A DNA stretch of 58,122 bases from JBJMLO01 sp045805265 (GTDB taxonomy: Bacteria; Actinomycetota; UBA4738; JACQTL01). The stretch spans positions 1 through 58,122 of the forward strand of contig JBJMLO010000001.1 of assembly GCA_045805265.1 (NCBI GenBank), read 5' to 3'. The stretch's first letter is position 1, and every line of letters starts with the position of its first letter. Made by a program: the position numbers and the translations under genes. Below, one piece after another: positions 17,396 to 26,674 of the stretch. The notes beneath the pieces were generated by a model that worked only from the letters and a program-made list of their open reading frames with translations, was not told the origin of the DNA and ran no database searches.

Positions 17396-18124
17396 ATGGC
17401 CGAAGCCGCCGGGGCGCGGCCGCCGCGGGTCGACGCCCGCAAGGCGGACGCGCCGGACTCCCAGCGCCCCTCGGAGGGCCTCCGGATGCCGCTCGAGGAG
17501 GCCATGCGGACGCAGCGGTCGATGCGCCGGCTGCGGCCCGATCCCGTGGACGACGAGATCCTGCTGCGGTGCATCGACCTGGCGCTGCGCGCCCCCACGG
17601 GAAGCAACGCGCAGAACTGGGAGTGGCTGGTCGTGCGGGACCCGGTCGTCAAGGCCCGGCTGGCGAGGCTGAACCGCACGTCCTGGGCGGTCTACGGCAG
17701 GCTCGGGCGGCTGGTGAGCCGGAACGACTCCAAGTCCCTGCGGAACATCGACGCGGTGCAGTGGCAGGCCGATCATTTCGCCGACGTCCCCGTCGTCGTC
17801 GTGCCCTGCCTGCGGACCTGGGTGCCGAAGGTGTTCCCGGTCCTGGCCACCTCGCACTACGGCTCGATCTACCCGGCGGTCCAGAACTTCCTACTTGCAT
17901 GCCGGGCCGAGGGCCTGGGCGCGGGCCTCACCACGCTGCCGCTGTGGTCCAAGGTGCTGGCCCAGCTCGCGCTGGCCCTGCCTCCGTACGTCCAGCCCTG
18001 CGCGGTGATCCCGGTCGGGTGGCCGCGTGGTCGCTACGGCCCCACGACCCGCAAGCCGGTCGAGCAGGTCACGCACCTGAACCGGTGGGGGAACCGCCCG
18101 CCGGCGCCCTCGCGCAGCGCATGA
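17396..18124 (+). CDS. Nitroreductase-family flavoprotein
   Basis: A probable FMN-dependent NAD(P)H oxidoreductase of 242 residues. Family signs are the RSMRRLRPDPVDDEILLRC segment (Arg-rich FMN phosphate contact), APTGSNAQNWEWLVV, and the YGSIYPAVQNFLLACRAEGLGAGLTTLP stretch around residues 160-185. About 30 charged residues precede the domain. The substrate cannot be told from sequence. It follows truA by 2 bases. A related reading such as a flavin-reductase or SagB-like enzyme is less likely because of length and motif order. Confidence 0.85.
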   Translation: MAEAAGARPPRVDARKADAPDSQRPSEGLRMPLEEAMRTQRSMRRLRPDPVDDEILLRCIDLALRAPTGSNAQNWEWLVVRDPVVKARLARLNRTSWAVYGRLGRLVSRNDSKSLRNIDAVQWQADHFADVPVVVVPCLRTWVPKVFPVLATSHYGSIYPAVQNFLLACRAEGLGAGLTTLPLWSKVLAQLALALPPYVQPCAVIPVGWPRGRYGPTTRKPVEQVTHLNRWGNRPPAPSRSA

Positions 18125-18160
18125 CCGGCTCCCTGCGCCGAAACCGTGCCCGGATGGTGT

Positions 18161-18189
18161 TTGACGCCGCCCGATCGGGTATGTAGCCT
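18161..18189 (+). promoter_or_regulatory. Promoter upstream of the TSUP permease
   Basis: TTGACG (18161-18166), 17 bases, then TAGCCT (18184-18189) is a close match to the actinobacterial pattern. The start site would be about 18196. A strong intrinsic terminator lies just 24-56 bases further on, so the promoter makes either a short attenuated leader or a roughly 57-base RNA. Confidence 0.6.
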
Positions 18190-18219
18190 CCTGAGGACCT
18201 GGCTGACCAGACAACTGGA

Positions 18220-18252
18220 GGCCGCGACGTTCTTTTCGTCGCGGCCTTTTTT
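18220..18252 (+). terminator. Intrinsic terminator: 10-pair stem plus TTTTTT
   Basis: GGCCGCGACG (18220-18229) pairs perfectly with CGTCGCGGCC (18237-18246) over a 7-base loop, followed by six T (18247-18252). It is the clearest Rho-independent terminator in the window. It may end the truA-nitroreductase transcript, or act as an attenuator for the permease gene that starts at 18279. Upstream CTGG/CCAG/CTGG segments (about 18199-18218) could form alternative stems. Confidence 0.85.
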
Positions 18253-18278
18253 CGTGACCAGAAAGGGCACACCGGCGC

Positions 18279-19358
18279 ATGCACGTCGACCTCTACATCG
18301 CGCTCGCGGGGCTCATCGTCGGGTTCGTCGTGGGCCTGACCGGGATGGGGGGCGGGGCGCTCATGACCCCGATCCTGGTCATCCTCTTCAAGGTCCAGCC
18401 GCTGACCGCGGTCTCGAGCGACCTGGTGGCCGCCCTGATCATGAAGCCCGTCGGCGGCGCCGTGCACGCCCGGCGGGGAAACGTGAACATCTCGCTGGTC
18501 AAGTGGCTGATGGTGGGGTCGGTCCCGTGCGCGTTCGCCGGAGTGCTGATCCTGCGCATGCTCGGCGACAACGAGCAGATCCAGACGGACCTGAAGATCA
18601 TCCTGGGGGTCGCGCTCCTGGTGGCCTGCGGATCGATGCTGGCCAAGGGGTTCGTCCATCGGCGGCGGGAGGCCAACGGGCTCGGCAACGGCGCCGCAGG
18701 GCGCCTCGCGCAACTCGAGATCCACCCGGCCCGCACGGTGGCCATCGGGGCGATCGGGGGCCTGGTCGTGGGCATGACATCGGTGGGCTCCGGTTCCCTG
18801 ATCATCATCATGCTCCTGTTCCTCTATCCGAGCCTGACAGCGTCGTCGCTGGTGGGGACCGACCTGGTGCAGGCGGTCCCGCTGGTGGGTGCGGCCGCGT
18901 TCGGGCACATCCTGTTCGGCGACTTCGCGCTCGGCCTGACCTTCTCGATGCTCCTGGGCAGCATCCCCGGCGTGTACGTGGGGGCGCGGGTCTCCGCGCG
19001 AGCCCCGGACATCCTCATCCGCAAGGCTCTGGTCTACGTGCTCCTCGCCTCCGGCCTGAAGCTCCTGAACGTCGGCACCATCGAGCTCTTCTGGGTGATG
19101 GCCGCGATCGGGATCGTGTGGTTCGTGATCCCGTTCGTTCTGCACCGGCTCGGGATCAGGCTCGAGGGGCCCGCGAGGTGGGCGCGTCGTACCCGGGACC
19201 GAGTCCTCCGCCCGCTGAGGAACCTCCCGTCGCCCGTCGGGACCTGGGCGCGGGCCTTCGTGCCCGCCGGAACCGAGCTCGCCTCGACCGACGGCGCCAT
19301 GGATCACGAGGCTCCCCGGCCTTCCGTCCGCCGGCCCGAGGCCGTGCGGGAGCTTTGA
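18279..19358 (+). CDS. TSUP/TauE-SafE family membrane permease
   Basis: A 359-residue membrane protein with about eight hydrophobic segments in two halves. Each half starts with the family's small-residue motif: GLIVGFVVGLTGMGGGALMTP near residue 10-30 and GLVVGMTSVGSGSLIIIMLLF near 160-180. The family (sulfite exporter TauE/SafE) moves sulfite, sulfonates or other small anions; the substrate here is unknown. The C-terminal 60 residues are charged and cytoplasmic. It stands alone behind a promoter-terminator leader, and its stop codon lies within the rplM promoter. Confidence 0.88.
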   Translation: MHVDLYIALAGLIVGFVVGLTGMGGGALMTPILVILFKVQPLTAVSSDLVAALIMKPVGGAVHARRGNVNISLVKWLMVGSVPCAFAGVLILRMLGDNEQIQTDLKIILGVALLVACGSMLAKGFVHRRREANGLGNGAAGRLAQLEIHPARTVAIGAIGGLVVGMTSVGSGSLIIIMLLFLYPSLTASSLVGTDLVQAVPLVGAAAFGHILFGDFALGLTFSMLLGSIPGVYVGARVSARAPDILIRKALVYVLLASGLKLLNVGTIELFWVMAAIGIVWFVIPFVLHRLGIRLEGPARWARRTRDRVLRPLRNLPSPVGTWARAFVPAGTELASTDGAMDHEAPRPSVRRPEAVREL

Positions 19359-19384
19359 CGCAGCCGCGTTCCCGCAGGTAGCAT
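19355..19384 (+). promoter_or_regulatory. Promoter of rplM-rpsI, overlapping the permease stop
   Basis: TTGACG (19355-19360), 18 bases, then TAGCAT (19379-19384). The -35 hexamer includes the TGA of the upstream gene. Transcription would start near 19391, giving a leader of only 28 bases before the ATG at 19419. Confidence 0.65.
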
Positions 19385-19391
19385 TGTGCGT

Positions 19392-19416
19392 CGGCCACTG
19401 CGGCCGCTTTCTTTTC
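19392..19416 (+). promoter_or_regulatory. Stem-loop at +2 of the rplM leader followed by a T-rich tract
   Basis: CGGCC (19392-19396) and GGCCG (19402-19406) form a perfect stem around a 5-base loop, followed by CTTTCTTTTC. It fills almost the whole predicted leader, and no Shine-Dalgarno sequence is present before the ATG. The same stem sits at +2 in the infA operon leader (13721-13739). Possible attenuator or L13-linked control; inference only. Confidence 0.45.
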
Positions 19417-19418
19417 GT

Positions 19419-20174
19419 ATGAAGACATTCAGCCCACGCCCTCGCGACATCGAGCGTCACTGGTACGTCGTCGACGCCGACGGCGCCGTGCTCGGCCGCC
19501 TCGCGACCGAGGTCGCCGCGATCCTCCGCGGCAAGCACAAGCCGATCTTCGCCCCCCACGCCGACACGGGCGACCACGTCATCGTGATCAACGCGAAGGG
19601 GGTCCGGCTCACCGGCGCCAAGGAGGAGTCGAAGGTGGCGTACCGGCACTCCGGGTACCCGGGGGGCCTGTCGGCCGTGGGATACGGCCGACTGATGGCA
19701 CAGCGCCCCGCGTTCGTCGTGGAGAAGGCCGTCAAGGGCATGCTCCCGAAGAACCGACTGGGCCGGGCCATGGCCCGCAAGCTCATGGTGTACCCGGGCG
19801 CCGAGCACCCGCACGCCGCGCAGAAGCCGCAGCCACTGGCGCTCGGGGAGATTCCTCCATGGACCGGGCTCCCTGAGCCCCCAGAGCCGAAGGCCGCTCC
19901 GAAGCGCGAGGCCCCCGTTGCGAAGGCCCGGCCCAAGGCGCGCGGCGGCTCCTCCGGCCCGGCCGGGAAGAAGTCGACCGCCGGCAGGACGGGGGCTACC
20001 CGGACCCGCACTTCGCCCGCCAAGTCGACGGCGAAGTCGGGGGCCAAGTCCCCGGCGAAGTCGACGACGACCTCGCGGGGCTCGGCGAAGGCCACCTCGA
20101 AGAAGTCCTCCGCGACCGCCTCGGAGGGCACGAAGACGACCCGCCGGTCGCGGGGGAAGCAGGAGAGCGAGTAG
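19419..20174 (+). CDS. rplM: 50S ribosomal protein L13 with histone H1-like basic tail
   Basis: L13 initiates large-subunit assembly. Residues 1-145 are canonical: KTFSPRPRDIERHWYVVDADGAVLGRLAT, HADTGDHVIVINA, and KGMLPKNRLGRAMARKLMVYPG. Another 105 residues follow that no normal L13 (about 147 residues) has: a Pro/Lys/Ala linker, then runs such as AKSTAKSGAKSPAKSTTTS, rich in Lys, Ser, Thr and Ala. It resembles histone H1-type or mycobacterial HU tails. ATG at 19419 is chosen from the conserved N-terminus; 11 extra upstream codons are leader. Confidence 0.95.
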   Translation: MKTFSPRPRDIERHWYVVDADGAVLGRLATEVAAILRGKHKPIFAPHADTGDHVIVINAKGVRLTGAKEESKVAYRHSGYPGGLSAVGYGRLMAQRPAFVVEKAVKGMLPKNRLGRAMARKLMVYPGAEHPHAAQKPQPLALGEIPPWTGLPEPPEPKAAPKREAPVAKARPKARGGSSGPAGKKSTAGRTGATRTRTSPAKSTAKSGAKSPAKSTTTSRGSAKATSKKSSATASEGTKTTRRSRGKQESE

Positions 20175-20573
20175 ATGGCCGACGCCACCGCCACGTCGAT
20201 CGGAACCGGCCGCCGCAAGGAGGCCGTCGCGCGTGTCCGCGTCGTCCCCGGCTCCGGCCGGTTCGAGCTGAACGGCCGCACTCTGGAGGAGTACTTCCCC
20301 ACGCGGGCTCACCGAATGATCGTGGCTACGCCGCTGCGCCTGGCGGGCAAGGAGCGCGAGCTCGACGTCATCGCCCGCATCGACGGCGGCGGGATCAGCG
20401 GGCAGGCCGGCGCGCTGCGTCACGGCATCGCCCGGGCGCTCATCGAGATGGACCCCGGGCTGCGCGGCGCCCTGAAGGCCGAGGGGCTCCTCACCCGGGA
20501 CGCCCGGGAGAAGGAGCGCCGCAAGTACGGGTTGAAGAAGGCCCGGAAGGCGCCGCAGTACTCCAAGCGGTAG
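20175..20573 (+). CDS. rpsI: 30S ribosomal protein S9
   Basis: S9 contacts P-site tRNA through its C-terminal tail. It has 132 residues: GTGRRKEAVARVRVVPGSGRFELNGR, ARIDGGGISGQAGALRHGIARAL, and the terminal KARKAPQYSKR, the universal S9 ending. Its ATG directly follows the rplM stop, the classic L13-S9 pair. A short GGCGG/CCGCC hairpin (20583-20595) lies between it and the convergent DUF2007 gene. Confidence 0.97.
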   Translation: MADATATSIGTGRRKEAVARVRVVPGSGRFELNGRTLEEYFPTRAHRMIVATPLRLAGKERELDVIARIDGGGISGQAGALRHGIARALIEMDPGLRGALKAEGLLTRDAREKERRKYGLKKARKAPQYSKR

Positions 20574-20602
20574 CGCTGGCCTGGCGGGCCCCGCCGCGGC
20601 GG

Positions 20603-20926
20603 CTACCGCTCCGCGTCCGGGAACGGCTCCGGCTCGGACTCGCTCCAGTCGGTCTCGCCGGTCAGGTCCTGGTCGTCGAGCAGGCGCATGCGGCCGGAAC
20701 GGATCTCCTCGATGATCATCCGCGCCTGGACCTCGAGCTCCGTCGGAACCAGCAGGTGGACGGGGCCCATGCGATACGGGCCCTCGCCCTCCCCCTTGAC
20801 CACCACGGGAATCCCCTCGGCCTCCAGCCGGCCCCGGGCCAGGTAGCCGTCGCTGATGGAGCGGGTGCTGTACACCAGCGCGAACTCCCCCGAGATCGGC
20901 GGCTGCCCCTGCCCCCCGTCGTGCAT
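20603..20926 (-). CDS. DUF2007-like putative signal-transducing protein
   Basis: A 107-residue protein whose central 70 residues (VYSTRSISDGYLARGRLEAEGIPVVVKGEGEGPYRMGPVHLLVP, then EVQARMIIEEI) match the DUF2007 pattern: a small ferredoxin-like fold in which an element such as EAEGIP is followed by a glycine-rich turn and L-VP. Function is unknown. The last 25 residues are acidic. It is convergent with rpsI and divergent from glmM. Confidence 0.7.
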   Translation of the reverse strand: MHDGGQGQPPISGEFALVYSTRSISDGYLARGRLEAEGIPVVVKGEGEGPYRMGPVHLLVPTELEVQARMIIEEIRSGRMRLLDDQDLTGETDWSESEPEPFPDAER

Positions 20927-20998
20927 GCCTCCATTGTGACCGCCACGCGGGCATCGTGACCTGGCCGGCTGCCGGCGAGGCGCTCCCGGCGCCCGCGG

Positions 20999-21004
20999 TA
21001 GGCT
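20999..21004 (+). promoter_or_regulatory. -10 element of glmM (leaderless)
   Basis: TAGGCT, a TANNNT hexamer, ends 8 bases before the glmM ATG. No good -35 match and no Shine-Dalgarno sequence are seen. The geometry suggests a transcript starting about two bases ahead of the ATG. Confidence 0.4.
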
Positions 21005-21012
21005 GACCGCCC

Positions 21013-22347
21013 ATGGGACGCCTGTTCGGTACCGACGGTGTGCGCGGCGTCGCCGGCCGCGAGCTGACCGGCGAGCTGGCGTATTCGCTGGGCGCCGCCG
21101 CCGTGCGCGTGCTCGGGCGGCACGGCGACGACAATCCTGTCGTCGTGCTCGGGCGGGACACCCGGGCTTCCGGCGACTTCCTGGAGGCCGCCCTCGCCGC
21201 GGGCATCTGCTCGGCGGGAGGCGACGTGCTGGCGGCCGGAGTCCAGACCACCCCCGCGGTCGCGTTCCTGACGACGGCGCTCGGCGCCAACGCCGGCGCG
21301 ATGATCTCCGCCTCCCACAACCCGCCGGAGGACAACGGCATCAAGTTCTTCTCCCGGGAGGGCTTCAAGCTGCCCGACCACCTCGAGGACGAGATGGAGG
21401 TCGTGCTGGAGGGGGACCCTCCCCGCGCGGAGGGCGTCGGCGTCGGGCGAATCCGCCCTGTGCCGGCGGCGCGGGAGCGATATGTCGACCATCTGGTCGG
21501 CGCGGCGGAGGCGCCGCTCTCGGGAATGCGCATCGTGGTCGACTGCGCGAACGGCTCCGCATCGGGGGTCGCGCCCGAGGCGCTCCGGTGGCTGGGCGCG
21601 GAGGTCCACGTGGTGGCCGACCAACCCGACGGCCGGAACATCAACGTCGGCGTCGGCGCCATGCACCCCGAGGTGGTGGCGGCAGAGGTGGTCCGCCTCG
21701 GCGCCGACGTCGGCGTGGCCCACGACGGCGACGCGGACCGGGCGCTGTTCGCCGACGCCGCCGGGAACGTGGTCGACGGCGACCAGGTCCTGGCCGCGTG
21801 CGCGCTCGAGCTCCGGGACGCCGGCCGCCTCGCCGGTCACTGCGTCGTGACCACCGTCATGGCCAACCTGGGGTTCCGGAAGTGCATGGAGGAGGCCGGC
21901 ATCGACGTGTGCACGACGAAGGTGGGGGATCGTTATGTGCTCGAGGAGATGCTCCGCACCGGCGCCGTGGTCGGCGGGGAGCAGTCGGGGCACCTGATCT
22001 TCACCGAGCACGCCACCACGGGCGACGGCGTGCTCACCGCCATCGTGTTCCTCTCCCTGGCGGCCAAGTCCGGCGTCAGCGTGGCCGACCTCGCCGGGCG
22101 GATGCAGCGGTATCCCCAGGTCCTCGAGAACGTCACCGTCCGCGACCGGGGTGCCCTGGATGGTGCGGCCGGGGTGTGGGAGGCCGTCCGCGCAGCCGAG
22201 TCGCAGCTCGGGGAGCGGGGGCGCGTGCTCGTCCGCGCCTCCGGTACGGAGCCGCTCGTCCGGGTCATGGTCGAGGCGCAGACGGAGGAAGAGGCGCGCA
22301 CCCACGCCGATGCCATCGCGACCGTGGTGCGCGAGACACTGGGCTGA
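21013..22347 (+). CDS. glmM: Phosphoglucosamine mutase
   Basis: Converts glucosamine-6-phosphate to glucosamine-1-phosphate for UDP-GlcNAc and cell-wall synthesis. The 444 residues have the RLFGTDGVRGVAG start, catalytic phosphoserine S101 in AMISASHNPPEDNGIKFF, the metal loop DGDADR, the sugar loop GGEQSGH, and the phosphate-binding RASGTEPLVRVMVEA at the C-terminus. It is grouped with glmS (22912), the enzyme that makes its substrate. Confidence 0.97.
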   Translation: MGRLFGTDGVRGVAGRELTGELAYSLGAAAVRVLGRHGDDNPVVVLGRDTRASGDFLEAALAAGICSAGGDVLAAGVQTTPAVAFLTTALGANAGAMISASHNPPEDNGIKFFSREGFKLPDHLEDEMEVVLEGDPPRAEGVGVGRIRPVPAARERYVDHLVGAAEAPLSGMRIVVDCANGSASGVAPEALRWLGAEVHVVADQPDGRNINVGVGAMHPEVVAAEVVRLGADVGVAHDGDADRALFADAAGNVVDGDQVLAACALELRDAGRLAGHCVVTTVMANLGFRKCMEEAGIDVCTTKVGDRYVLEEMLRTGAVVGGEQSGHLIFTEHATTGDGVLTAIVFLSLAAKSGVSVADLAGRMQRYPQVLENVTVRDRGALDGAAGVWEAVRAAESQLGERGRVLVRASGTEPLVRVMVEAQTEEEARTHADAIATVVRETLG

Positions 22348-22360
22348 GCGGCTCGGGGCC

Positions 22361-22822
22361 TTGATCGCCGGCACCTGGTACGTCGACCGGACGGTAGCAG
22401 CGCTGTTCCTGGTGGCGGTCGCCACACTCGTTCTCGCGCTGGGCGGGCTCTTCCGGGAGGGGTGGAGGCTCAAGGTCGGGCTTCCTGCTGCGGCAGTCGC
22501 CGTCGCCGCGTTCGTTGCATGGGGATTCGCTTCCCACGCCGGGCCCGGCCCCGAGGTCGCCGGCACAATGATGCCGTGGAACAATCCGCCCGCAACCATC
22601 TGGCTCGACTGCACCCCCTCTGGAGGCTGCCAGCCCTACGGCCAGGAGTCCGGTACTCCCGACCCCCGGTCGGTTCCTTGTCATCCCCTCGAGCGGGCCG
22701 TTCATCCCGTAGGACACATAGCCGGCCTGTTCGGTGGTCCGCCAGTGGTCGTCGATGCTCGGAACGACGTCTTCGTCGAGGTGAAGGACGCCTGCTACCT
22801 CACCTACAACCCCTGGATCTGA
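22361..22822 (+). CDS. Hypothetical membrane protein between glmM and glmS
   Basis: A 153-residue frame from TTG at 22361, 13 bases past glmM. Two hydrophobic segments (about residues 10-30 and 36-55: ALFLVAVATLVLALGGLF and VGLPAAAVAVAAFVAWGF) precede a predicted outside domain with four Cys (in DCTPSGGC, VPCHP and DACYL) and a Pro/Gly-rich composition. I do not recognise the family. The frame on the opposite strand lacks such structure. Codon use is less GC-biased than in the neighbours, so the call is tentative. Confidence 0.5.
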   Translation: MIAGTWYVDRTVAALFLVAVATLVLALGGLFREGWRLKVGLPAAAVAVAAFVAWGFASHAGPGPEVAGTMMPWNNPPATIWLDCTPSGGCQPYGQESGTPDPRSVPCHPLERAVHPVGHIAGLFGGPPVVVDARNDVFVEVKDACYLTYNPWI

Positions 22823-22874
22823 GTCGGCGAGCACAACGCAGGCAAGCACCGCACGCGGAACGTCGTCGGGAGCG

Positions 22875-22902
22875 TTTACCGGAGCAACCTCACTGGTACG
22901 AT
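22875..22902 (+). promoter_or_regulatory. Promoter of glmS (leaderless)
   Basis: TTTACC (22875-22880), a 16-base spacer and TACGAT (22897-22902), which ends 9 bases before the ATG. This predicts a start site within about three bases of the ATG. No glmS ribozyme-like leader can exist, because no leader is available. Confidence 0.5.
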
Positions 22903-22911
22903 CCTGCGGTC

Positions 22912-24740
<1,829 letters not shown>

Positions 24741-24776
24741 CGCCGGGGCCGGGAGGCCTGTGCCATCCTTCCCGGG

Positions 24777-25157
24777 ATGAACGTGCTGGGGATCGGCGTG
24801 GACGTGTGCGACGTCCGGCGGGTCGAATCGATCCTGTCGCGCCGGCCGCGGTTCGCCGAGCGGGTGTTCACGCAAGCGGAGCGCGCCTATTGCGAGCGGT
24901 CGCCGGTGGTCCGGGCGACCTGTTACGCGGCGCGGTGGGCGGCGCGTGAGGCGTGCGTGAAGGCGCTCGGCGGCGTGCCCGGAGGCTGGCGGTGGCACGA
25001 CGTGCTCGTCGGCCGCGGGCGGGGCGGGGCCCCCCAGATGGAGCTGCACGGGCCGGTCGCGGACCGTGCCGCCGAGATCGGAGCGGACCGGGTCCTGGTC
25101 TCGTTCTCCCACGAGCGCGAGGTGGCGGTGGCGTTCTGCGTGGCGGTGGGGCCGTGA
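24777..25157 (+). CDS. acpS: Holo-[acyl-carrier-protein] synthase
   Basis: Transfers the 4'-phosphopantetheine arm from CoA to acyl carrier protein. It has 126 residues with the Mg-binding GIGVDVCDVRRVES start (D9) and WAAREACVKALG (the KEAxxKA-type motif) around residues 60-70, ending in SFSHEREVAVAF. The ATG at 24777 follows GGGAGG-type purines. The stop overlaps nnr by four bases (GTGA). Placement before nnr and alr is typical in actinobacteria. Confidence 0.95.
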   Translation: MNVLGIGVDVCDVRRVESILSRRPRFAERVFTQAERAYCERSPVVRATCYAARWAAREACVKALGGVPGGWRWHDVLVGRGRGGAPQMELHGPVADRAAEIGADRVLVSFSHEREVAVAFCVAVGP

Positions 25158-26674
25158 AGCCCGTCCTCACCCCGGCGGAGAGCGCCGCGCTGGACCGGGC
25201 CAGCGCCGAACGCGGCGTTACCGTGGACTCCCTGATGGAACGGGCCGGCCGGGCCGTGGCCCGCGCCGCGGTCGAGGTGGCCGGCGGGGCCTACGGCCGC
25301 CGGGCCGTGGTGGTGTGCGGGAAGGGGAACAACGGCGGTGACGGTCTGGTCGCCGCGCGATACCTGTCGCGGTGGGGGATGCTCGCGGTCGCGGTGCTGC
25401 TGGCCGACGCGGACGTGTACCGGGACGCGGCCGCGACGAGCCTCGACCGGGCGCGCCGGGCCGGGGTGCCGGTCCGGGGAGCCGACGGGCTGCGGCGGGA
25501 GCTCGACCGGGCAGACGTCGCGATCGACGGGATCGTGGGCACCGGGTTCCGCGGCGCGCCGGAGGGCCTGGTAGCCGAGGCCGTCGATGCGGTCGCCGGG
25601 ACACCGGCCCCGGTGGTCGCCGTGGACATCGCCTCCGGCGTCGACGGAACCACCGGCGCGGTGGCGGGCGTGGCCGTCCACGCCACGGTGACGGTGACGT
25701 TCGGATCGCTGAAGCCCGGCCACCTGTTGCAGCCGGGAGCCCGGCACGCGGGGGTCGTGGAGGTCGCCGACATCGGGTTCCCGCCGGACCTGGTCGCGAG
25801 CGACCTGTGGCTGGTCGAGCGGGCGGACGTCGCCGCGATGCTCCCGAGGCGCGACCCGGACAGCCACAAGCGCTCGTCCGGCATCGTCCTGGTCGTGGGC
25901 GGCTCCCGGACGATGACCGGCGCGGTCCGGCTGATGGCCGGCGCCGCCTACCGGGCGGGGGCCGGCCTGGTGCAGGTCGCGGTCCCCGAGGAGATCGTGC
26001 CGGTCGTGCAGACGGAGCTGACCGAGGCGACGTTCCTGCCGCTCCCCCAGACCTCCGAGGGAACCGTCTCCGAGGCCGCCATGGACGTCCTGCGGGACCG
26101 GCTGCAGGACGTCGACGCCGTCGCGGTCGGGCCCGGTCTGAGCAGGAACGACGACACGCTGGCGTTCGTCCGGGGGCTGGTCGAGGCGACCCCCGTGCCG
26201 GCCGTGGTCGACGCGGACGGGCTCACCGCGTTCGCCGGCCGGGTGGACGAGCTGGCGAAGATCGACGCCGCCGACCTGGTCCTCACACCGCACGCCGGGG
26301 AGTTCGCCCGCCTGACCGGGGCCGACGTCGGCGCCGACCGGGTCGCGAGCGTGCGCTCGCTGGCCTCGGAGAGCGGTGCGACGGTCCTGTTGAAGGGGAA
26401 CCCCACGCTGGTCGCGCAACCGGGCGGCCGGGTGCACGTGAACGCCACCGGGGGGCCGGTCCTGGCGACGGGTGGGACGGGAGACGTGCTGACCGGCGTC
26501 ATCGCCGCGCTCCTCGCGCGTGGGCTGGCCCCGGCCGACGCCGCATGGGCAGGCGCGGATGTGCACGGGCTGGCGGGGGACCTGGCCGGCGCCCGGCTGG
26601 GGGAGGGCGCGACGTCCCTCGACGTCCGGGACCACGTGCCGGCCGCGGTCCTGGCGCTGCGGGGGGCGGGGTGA
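25154..26674 (+). CDS. nnr: Bifunctional NAD(P)H-hydrate epimerase/dehydratase
   Basis: Repairs hydrated NAD(P)H. The 506 residues fuse an N-terminal YjeF epimerase domain (VVVCGKGNNGGDGLVAARYL, then DGIVGTGFRG and VDIASGVDG) with a C-terminal ADP-dependent dehydratase of the ribokinase-like fold (SSGIVLVVGGSRTMTGAVRL, TPHAGEFARL, LLKGNPTLV, and GGTGDVLTGVIAALLARG). It begins at GTG 25154, overlapping acpS, and its stop overlaps alr (GTGA). This is the standard fused form. Confidence 0.96.
   Translation: MKPVLTPAESAALDRASAERGVTVDSLMERAGRAVARAAVEVAGGAYGRRAVVVCGKGNNGGDGLVAARYLSRWGMLAVAVLLADADVYRDAAATSLDRARRAGVPVRGADGLRRELDRADVAIDGIVGTGFRGAPEGLVAEAVDAVAGTPAPVVAVDIASGVDGTTGAVAGVAVHATVTVTFGSLKPGHLLQPGARHAGVVEVADIGFPPDLVASDLWLVERADVAAMLPRRDPDSHKRSSGIVLVVGGSRTMTGAVRLMAGAAYRAGAGLVQVAVPEEIVPVVQTELTEATFLPLPQTSEGTVSEAAMDVLRDRLQDVDAVAVGPGLSRNDDTLAFVRGLVEATPVPAVVDADGLTAFAGRVDELAKIDAADLVLTPHAGEFARLTGADVGADRVASVRSLASESGATVLLKGNPTLVAQPGGRVHVNATGGPVLATGGTGDVLTGVIAALLARGLAPADAAWAGADVHGLAGDLAGARLGEGATSLDVRDHVPAAVLALRGAG

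Noticed and set aside
18069..21662. 1197-residue open frame on the minus strand opposite nitroreductase, permease, rplM-rpsI and glmM
   Set aside because: Antisense shadow of GC-rich codons; low-complexity Arg/Pro/Gly product, no domain, and the plus-strand genes are certain.
22265..22849. 194-residue minus-strand frame in the glmM-glmS gap
   Set aside because: No hydrophobic or domain structure; runs into glmM. The plus-strand frame at 22361 is better.
22823..22911. glmS ribozyme or riboswitch before glmS
   Set aside because: The -10 box is 9 bases from the ATG, so no leader is available; no ribozyme core seen.
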